Shown piece after piece: positions 4,956 through 8,985 of a stretch of DNA of 8,985 nucleotides. The DNA is from UBA6921 sp031370545 (GTDB taxonomy: Bacteria; Pseudomonadota; Gammaproteobacteria; SG8-11), in contig JANMQQ010000091.1 in the NCBI GenBank assembly GCA_031370545.1, forward strand, positions 1-8,985. Reading direction: 5' to 3'. Both the position numbers and the translations under genes were made by a program. Every line of letters begins with the position of its first letter. Within the stretch, counting starts at the first letter, position 1. The notes under the pieces were generated by a model. That model was not told the DNA's origin. It saw only the letters and a program-made list of their open reading frames with translations, and made no database searches.

Positions 4956-6464
4956 ATGAAGAACAGCACAAAAAAAGCAGTAGCTAAGGCCGTAGGGACA
5001 CTGGGCCTGTTGGGATGCAGTGTAATAAACAGCCCATTTGCAATGGCGGCAGAGTCAGACTGGTACGGCGGATTCAGCGTAGGCCAGTCCCGCGCGGAAG
5101 TCGACGACGACCGCATCCGTTCGGAACTTTTGGGGTCAGGTCTTACCACCACCTCGATCGGCGACAACGAGCGCGACTTAGCCTACAAAATATTCGGCGG
5201 CTATAAATTCAACCGGAATTTCGCTCTCGAAGGTGGGTTTTTCAATCTCGGCGTGTTCGGTTTTGATGCAACCACCAGTCCGGCGGGTATCTTGAGCGGA
5301 AGTGTCAAGATGCGCGGCTTGAACCTGGATGCGGTGGCATCGCTTCCGCTGGGTGAGAAGCTGTCAGCGTTTGGTCGCTTGGGTGGCCTGTACGGTTATT
5401 CGAGAACCTCGTTCACCGGTACCGGTGCCGTGGTGGTTGCCGATGCGCACAATACTAAGCGCGCCGGAAACTATAAAGCGGGTTTGGGACTGCAATACGA
5501 CTTCACTGAATCGCTTGCCCTGCGCGGGGAATTCGAACGCTATCGGCTCAATGACGGGGTTAGCCATCGCGGCGACATCGACATGGCCTCGCTCGGCCTG
5601 GTGTTCATGTTCGGCGAAAAACCTGCCCCGGTGGCGCCAGCGGTACCACCGCCTCCGCCACCCCGTGCAGAAGTTCCGGCACCTGCTCCGGTACCTGCAC
5701 CGGTGCTGATCATTGTGCCGGTTCCGGCGCGCACTGCGGAATATTGCAGCATTCTCGACATCCAGTTTGAAATTAACCAGGACGAGATTCAGCTTGAAGA
5801 GAAAGAAAAGCTCGCCGTGGTCGGGACCTTCCTGACCAAATATCCCGACACCACGGCGGTGATCGAAGGTCATTCGGATAACGTCGGCAGCAGCGCAGAC
5901 AATTTGCGGCTGTCGCAACACCGCGCTGAAAGCGTGGTGAACTACCTGATTGAGACCTTCCATATCGCTCCGGCGCGACTGATGGCGGTGGGCTACGGCG
6001 AAACCCGTCCCCTCGCTGACAACGCCACCGAAGAAGGCAAGCGGGCCAACCGGCGTATCGGTGCGTTGATTGCCTGTGCTACGGATATTGAAGGGCTGAA
6101 AGTCATCCCGGCCCGCGTCACCATGGCGATGTTGATTGAGTTCGATCCGCTGAAATCTGAAGTCAAGCCTGAGTACCGTGACGAGCTGGCGAAAGTCGCA
6201 AAATTCCTCAAAGCCAACCCCACGGTCACGGCAACGGTGGAAGGACATACCGGCAATTTGCAGGCGACTTCACAACTAGCAATGGAAATCTCGCAGCGTC
6301 GTGCGCAAAGCGTGGTGAATTATCTGGTCGATGAGCTGGGTGTTGAACGTGCACGGCTGACGGCGGAAGGGTTCGGCCAGACGCGCCGTTTCGCTTACAA
6401 CACCAGCCTGGAAGGGCAACAGGAAAATCGTCGCGTCAACATCATTTTCAGTTACGCGAAATAG
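4956..6464 (+). CDS. OmpA-family porin with two C-terminal OmpA modules
   Basis: A 502-residue outer-membrane protein. The signal peptide ends near AMA-A (about residue 31). Residues about 34-221 form an OmpA-like eight-strand beta-barrel (opening DWYGGFSVGQSRAE, ending SLGLVFMFGEK). A Pro/Ala linker (about 222-262) leads to two tandem OmpA C-terminal domains at about 268-380 and 388-500. The first has EGHSDNVG and LSQHRAESV, including D308 and R323 at the 15-residue spacing of the diaminopimelate-binding pair in Acinetobacter OmpA, plus a conserved NRR. The second has EGHTGNLQ, with Gly433 in place of that Asp, but keeps R449 and ENRRV. The protein should tie the outer membrane to peptidoglycan through module one. 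ATG 4956 is chosen because GGAGA lies just upstream; the in-frame extension to 4878 has no ribosome site and would bury the signal peptide. The usual OmpA length is about 350, so this is long. Confidence 0.92.
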   Translation: MKNSTKKAVAKAVGTLGLLGCSVINSPFAMAAESDWYGGFSVGQSRAEVDDDRIRSELLGSGLTTTSIGDNERDLAYKIFGGYKFNRNFALEGGFFNLGVFGFDATTSPAGILSGSVKMRGLNLDAVASLPLGEKLSAFGRLGGLYGYSRTSFTGTGAVVVADAHNTKRAGNYKAGLGLQYDFTESLALRGEFERYRLNDGVSHRGDIDMASLGLVFMFGEKPAPVAPAVPPPPPPRAEVPAPAPVPAPVLIIVPVPARTAEYCSILDIQFEINQDEIQLEEKEKLAVVGTFLTKYPDTTAVIEGHSDNVGSSADNLRLSQHRAESVVNYLIETFHIAPARLMAVGYGETRPLADNATEEGKRANRRIGALIACATDIEGLKVIPARVTMAMLIEFDPLKSEVKPEYRDELAKVAKFLKANPTVTATVEGHTGNLQATSQLAMEISQRRAQSVVNYLVDELGVERARLTAEGFGQTRRFAYNTSLEGQQENRRVNIIFSYAK

Positions 6465-6537
6465 CAGTAAACCGGGCGTCGGAGGCCAAGCCGCCGCCGG
6501 TCTTAGAGTGAACGTTTTGCCAACCAAGGAGCATGAT

Positions 6538-6852
6538 ATGACATTTACCATCAAGCGTTTTGCTACGTTCTTTTTTGCCGTGGCATTGGCTTCCGCTTTC
6601 GGTTGCGCATCGACCGCCAGCAAGGAAGGCACCGGCGAGTATGTCGATGACACCGTGATCACCAGCAAGGTCAAGGCGGCGATCTTCGCAGAGCCAACCT
6701 TGAAGTCAAATGAGATCAACGTTGAGACATTCAAAGGCGTGGTTCTTTTGAGCGGCTTTGTCAACTCTGCGGCCGACGAACGTAAAGCCATGGAAGTCGC
6801 CGGCAATGTGCAAGGTGTGAAGTCAGTGAAACATGGCATGCGGGTTAAATGA
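6538..6852 (+). CDS. BON-domain lipoprotein 1
   Basis: A 104-residue lipoprotein. The hydrophobic signal sequence ends in SAFGC (Cys23), and Ala at +2 predicts outer-membrane sorting. One BON domain (about 37-104) follows: VDDTVITSKVKAAIFAEPTL, then INVETFKGVVLLSGFV and VAGNVQGVKSVKHGMRVK. BON domains occur in OsmY and DolP and are thought to bind phospholipid membranes; OsmY is an osmotic-stress periplasmic protein. AAGGAG at 6526-6531 lies six bases before ATG 6538, which is preferred to a GTG at 6508 in the same frame. It lies 73 bp after the OmpA gene and is paralogous to the gene at 6980. An envelope-maintenance role under stress is inferred from the family. Confidence 0.88.
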   Translation: MTFTIKRFATFFFAVALASAFGCASTASKEGTGEYVDDTVITSKVKAAIFAEPTLKSNEINVETFKGVVLLSGFVNSAADERKAMEVAGNVQGVKSVKHGMRVK

Positions 6853-6865
6853 ATACCGGGTCGAT

Positions 6866-6896
6866 CGGTCCAGCGGGCATCCGCGCCCATGGACCG
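6866..6896 (+). terminator. Hairpin after BON gene 1, possible terminator
   Basis: CGGTCCA (6866-6872) pairs with TGGACCG (6890-6896), and GGGC/GCCC pair inside. The stem starts 14 bp past the stop codon. No T-tract follows directly (the T-run at 6934-6941 is too far), so it may attenuate, stabilise the 3' end or act with Rho rather than terminate intrinsically. Confidence 0.4.
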
Positions 6897-6911
6897 TGCG
6901 GCACCCTTCAT

Positions 6912-6927
6912 TTGACTAGCCAGTCAA
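6912..6927. promoter_or_regulatory. Perfect short inverted repeat before BON gene 2
   Basis: TTGACT (6912-6917) and AGTCAA (6922-6927) are separated by AGCC, 52 bp before the start of the second BON gene. The left arm also resembles a -35 box, but the sequence 17 bases on is a T-run with no good -10. It could be an operator or a small hairpin feeding the T-run at 6934-6941. Confidence 0.3.
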
Positions 6928-6979
6928 TTGCGGATTTTTTTCGACGAACTACTAAACAAAACTTAAGAGTGAACTACAC

Positions 6980-7327
6980 ATGAAAACTTTATCAAGCTTA
7001 AAGCTAGTCGGCGTTTCGATGGTTCTGATGGTTGGGCTGGCGGCGTGCAACAAACCTGGCCCGGCGGAATCCGCCGGTAAAAAAATGGATCGCGCTGCCG
7101 ACAAAACCGCCGTGGCCATCGACGATTCAGCCATCACCGCCCAGGTTAAAGGTGCCATCCTCGCCGAGCCCGGTCTGAAGTCACTGCAAATTGGCGTGGA
7201 AACCGTCAACGGCGTGGTGACCTTAAGCGGTGCAGTCGATTCACCGGCCAGCAGCGACAAAGCCAAAACGCTCGCCCGCAATGTCGGGGGCGTACGTGAT
7301 GTCAACAACCTGCTCGCGGTTAAGTGA
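6980..7327 (+). CDS. BON-domain lipoprotein 2
   Basis: A 115-residue lipoprotein. The signal sequence ends in the good lipobox LAAC (Cys23), and Asn at +2 predicts outer-membrane sorting. A polar spacer rich in Lys and Ala (24-45) is followed by a BON domain (about 47-115): IDDSAITAQVKGAILAEPGL, IGVETVNGVVTLSGAVDSP, then ARNVGGVRDVNNLLAVK. It is clearly paralogous to the BON protein at 6538, with matching phrases AEPxLKS, VETxxGVVxLSGxV and NVxGV. The ribosome site is weak (AAGAG about ten bases before the ATG), unlike its neighbour, so the two copies may be expressed at different levels. The 127-bp gap containing a hairpin suggests it may have its own promoter. Membrane or phospholipid association under osmotic or envelope stress is inferred from the family. 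Confidence 0.88.
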   Translation: MKTLSSLKLVGVSMVLMVGLAACNKPGPAESAGKKMDRAADKTAVAIDDSAITAQVKGAILAEPGLKSLQIGVETVNGVVTLSGAVDSPASSDKAKTLARNVGGVRDVNNLLAVK

Positions 7328-7336
7328 TTTGTTAAG

Positions 7337-7452
7337 TCAAGACCTCTAAACAATTCGGTACCATTTCAGTACGGGCGATGTTCAGAGATTCTTGAACCCA
7401 TAAAAAGCAGTTGATCCGCTACAATGCTCAGGCCAGTTTGTGCAGGTCTTGA
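7337..7452. repeat. Separated 9-bp inverted repeat downstream of BON gene 2
   Basis: TCAAGACCT (7337-7345) and AGGTCTTGA (7444-7452) form a perfect inverted pair about 100 bp apart. The right arm is followed by ATATTTTTTCAT. The enclosed sequence has no supported gene. It could be the degraded ends of a small element, or a long-range hairpin ending the BON transcript. The rest of the 330-bp gap up to 7657 holds only the REP-like hairpin at 7549-7571 and no convincing promoter. Confidence 0.35.
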
Positions 7453-7548
7453 TATTTTTTCATAGATATACTTCACCTAGGGTAATGATGCATTCTTGAT
7501 GGGACTTAAACGTTGGCAAACATCTTGGCGCAGCGACATCGACTTGCC

Positions 7549-7571
7549 CCTTCCCCCTGCAAGGGGGAAGG
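7549..7571. repeat. REP-like hairpin CCTTCCCCC/GGGGGAAGG, copy 2
   Basis: CCTTCCCCC (7549-7557) and GGGGGAAGG (7563-7571) form a nine-pair stem around TGCAA. It matches the hairpin at 2324-2345 apart from one extra G in the right arm. It lies 86 bp before the AI-2E family gene. Confidence 0.75.
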
Positions 7572-7657
7572 AACTCTCTGTTCAAGCGAACTTGGCGTAA
7601 CCAAAAATAAGTTCCAAACAGCCTGCAACACTACACTAGGTTGAAGAGGATTCGGGC

Positions 7658-8839
7658 ATGAATAACGAACTCTCGCCCGACGCAAATGTTGTCACGCACG
7701 ACAGCGCAGTTGAATCCGTGGCGCCGACGACCCCGTCGATGCCGCGCAATCTGACCGAGGCGAGCCGGGTTTCGCTCGCGGTTCTGGCGGTGCTCGCCGT
7801 CGTGTATGCGCTGCATTGGGCCCAGGCGGTGTTTATACCGGTCATGCTGGGTATCATGATCAGTTATGCGTTCTCCCCGCCCGTCAATCAGATGGAAAAA
7901 TGGCACATCCCGCGCGCAATTGGCGCGGCGGTGGTCCTGCTCGGTATCGTCGGCAGTCTGGGCACGGTGGTGTACTCGTTCGGCAACGATGCAGGCGACT
8001 TGATCGAAACCCTGCCCGATGCCGCACGCAAGCTGCACACGGCGCTCGTCAAAGAACCTGGCACCTCCGAAGGCGCGATGGAAAAAGTACAAAAGGCCGC
8101 CACACAACTCGAGCAGGCCGCAAGCGAAACCGGCGCCCCGGAGCCCGCCACGCCGAAGGGTGTGACCCGCGTGCAGATCGAGAAACCCAAACTGGATGTA
8201 AAAGACTTCCTCTGGATCGGCACCAAAGGCGCCATCGACTTTGCCGGACAGGCCAGCATGGTGTTGTTTCTGGCCTATTTCATCATGGTTTCAGGCAGCA
8301 CGTTCCGGCTCAAACTGGTGCGCATCACCGGCCCGACGCTGAGCAAGAAAAAAATCACCCTGCAGGTGCTGGATGAGATCAGCGAGCAGATTCAACGTTA
8401 TCTATTGGTGCAGATTTTTACCAGCATTCTGGTCGGTGTCGTGACCTGGCTCGCGTTCGCCTGGATCGGTCTGGAACATGCCGCCATCTGGGGTATCGCC
8501 GCCGGGGTATTCAACACCATTCCGTACATCGGTCCGGTCATTGTGACCGGGGGAACGTCGCTGGTGGCTTTTCTCCAATATGGCACCTTCAGCATGGTGG
8601 TTCTGGTGTCGGGCGTCGCGTTGCTCATCACCGCGCTTGAAGGTTATCTGCTCACGCCGTGGTTGACCGGCCGGGCAAGCCAGATGAGCCCGCTGGTGGT
8701 TTTCATCGGCGTATTGTTTTGGGGTTGGTTGTGGGGAGTTGCGGGACTGCTGCTGGGCGTGCCCATCATCATGATCATCAAGGCCATATGTGATCGGGTC
8801 GAAGACTTGAAACCGATTGGTGAGCTGCTGGGTGAGTAG
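7658..8839 (+). CDS. AI-2E family transporter (PerM/YhhT-like permease)
   Basis: A 393-residue inner-membrane protein of the AI-2E/UPF0118 family. Members have been linked to autoinducer-2 export (TqsA) or Na+/H+ antiport, so the substrate cannot be read from sequence. A polar N-terminus (1-36) is followed by hydrophobic segments at about 37-52, 55-72 and 88-108. A long loop at about 110-205 carries an Ala/Glu-rich stretch and a basic segment. Further segments lie at about 206-222, 252-275 and 276-300, with several more to about 375. The family signature FNTIPYIGPVIV is at 285-296, and GLLLGVPIIMIIKA lies near the C-terminus. The length is normal for the family. AAGAGGA at 7644-7650 precedes the ATG by seven bases. 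It appears to be a single-gene transcript, separated from the BON genes by 330 bp. Confidence 0.9.
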   Translation: MNNELSPDANVVTHDSAVESVAPTTPSMPRNLTEASRVSLAVLAVLAVVYALHWAQAVFIPVMLGIMISYAFSPPVNQMEKWHIPRAIGAAVVLLGIVGSLGTVVYSFGNDAGDLIETLPDAARKLHTALVKEPGTSEGAMEKVQKAATQLEQAASETGAPEPATPKGVTRVQIEKPKLDVKDFLWIGTKGAIDFAGQASMVLFLAYFIMVSGSTFRLKLVRITGPTLSKKKITLQVLDEISEQIQRYLLVQIFTSILVGVVTWLAFAWIGLEHAAIWGIAAGVFNTIPYIGPVIVTGGTSLVAFLQYGTFSMVVLVSGVALLITALEGYLLTPWLTGRASQMSPLVVFIGVLFWGWLWGVAGLLLGVPIIMIIKAICDRVEDLKPIGELLGE

Positions 8840-8844
8840 TTCAT

Positions 8845-8863
8845 GCGCACCGTCGCCGTGCGC
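8845..8863 (+). terminator. Short hairpin after the AI-2E family gene
   Basis: GCGCAC (8845-8850) pairs with GTGCGC (8858-8863) around a seven-base loop, five bases past the stop codon. No T-tract follows; the MITE-like element begins five bases later and may supply additional structure. Confidence 0.4.
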
Positions 8864-8868
8864 GTGCC

Positions 8869-8985
8869 TAGCAGCCTGTCGGACTTAGGTGGTGTGGAGC
8901 GAAACAGTGGGAGAGCGAGGACAGAACGGCGCAAATTTGAGGCGAATAGTTATTCTATTCAACGAAAATTTGCGCTGTTCTGGAC
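8869..8985. repeat. MITE-like palindromic element, copy B (inverted, cut by edge)
   Basis: This 117-bp piece matches the reverse complement of copy A (814-980) at all but three positions by eye. It begins with the same terminal repeat and again has CTAG at the outer edge (8868-8871). It includes the central GAATAGTTATTCTATTC hairpin. The distal arm lies beyond the window. The close match suggests recent spread or gene conversion. Confidence 0.85.

Noticed and set aside
5010..5021. Lipobox-like LLGC at residues 18-21 of the OmpA protein
   Set aside because: Leu at -2 is uncommon, a signal peptidase I site (AMA-A) follows at a normal distance, and beta-barrel OmpA proteins are not usually lipoproteins.
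5364..6248. 294-codon open frame on the minus strand
   Set aside because: It lies entirely inside the OmpA gene, is rich in Arg/His/Phe as expected of an antisense shadow, and shows no family features.
7467..7472. TATACT resembling a -10 box before the AI-2E gene
   Set aside because: No -35-like hexamer at 15-19 bases upstream.
7631..8107. 158-codon minus-strand frame
   Set aside because: Shadow of the AI-2E family gene; Arg/His-rich composition and no ribosome site of note.
1..8985. CRISPR array, tRNA, rRNA, toxin-antitoxin or phage defence system
   Set aside because: No regularly spaced direct repeats, no cloverleaf or rRNA signatures, and no nuclease, antitoxin or defence motifs were seen.

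Overview
The window looks like a chromosomal stretch of a Gram-negative member of the Pseudomonadota. The evidence is a yqjD-yqjE-yqjK type operon, an OmpA-type outer-membrane porin, three lipoproteins whose +2 residue predicts the outer membrane, and consensus AGGAG ribosome-binding sites. The gene set and the many palindromic intergenic repeats suggest an environmental betaproteobacterium or a related gammaproteobacterium. That placement is inference; no marker gene is present.

Layout. (1) 1-675, minus strand: the N-terminal 225 residues of a GGDEF diguanylate cyclase, running off the left edge. (2) 814-980: a palindromic MITE-like element. (3) 1144-2187, plus: a three-gene operon, DUF883 (YqjD/ElaB-like), YqjE-like and YqjK-like, closed by a strong hairpin. 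(4) 2293-2541: a REP-like hairpin and a 139-bp palindromic element with a 4-bp target duplication. (5) 2948-2555, minus: two tiny membrane-protein genes, an lmo0937-like 49-residue protein and a DUF3185 protein. (6) 2993-3268: a compound inverted repeat. (7) 3554-7327, plus: a lipid-anchored Ig-like plus DUF3494 (ice-binding-like) protein, an OmpA porin with two C-terminal OmpA modules, and two paralogous BON-domain lipoproteins. (8) 7658-8839, plus: an AI-2E family (PerM-like) transporter. (9) From 8869: a second copy of the first MITE-like element, inverted, cut by the right edge.

How the genes may work together. Every complete gene encodes an envelope protein: inner-membrane DUF883/YqjE/YqjK, lmo0937-like, DUF3185 and AI-2E proteins, and outer-membrane or periplasmic ice-binding-like, OmpA and BON proteins. 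Several of these families are associated with osmotic, stationary-phase or cold stress. A stress-responsive envelope locus is therefore a reasonable inference, but no shared regulator or operator was proven. The diguanylate cyclase lies outside the repeat-bounded block.

No CRISPR array, tRNA, rRNA, transposase, phage gene or recognisable defence system was seen. The most unusual aspects are the density and variety of non-coding palindromic elements at gene borders, the double OmpA module with a degenerate second copy, and a probable frameshift at the start of the cyclase gene.
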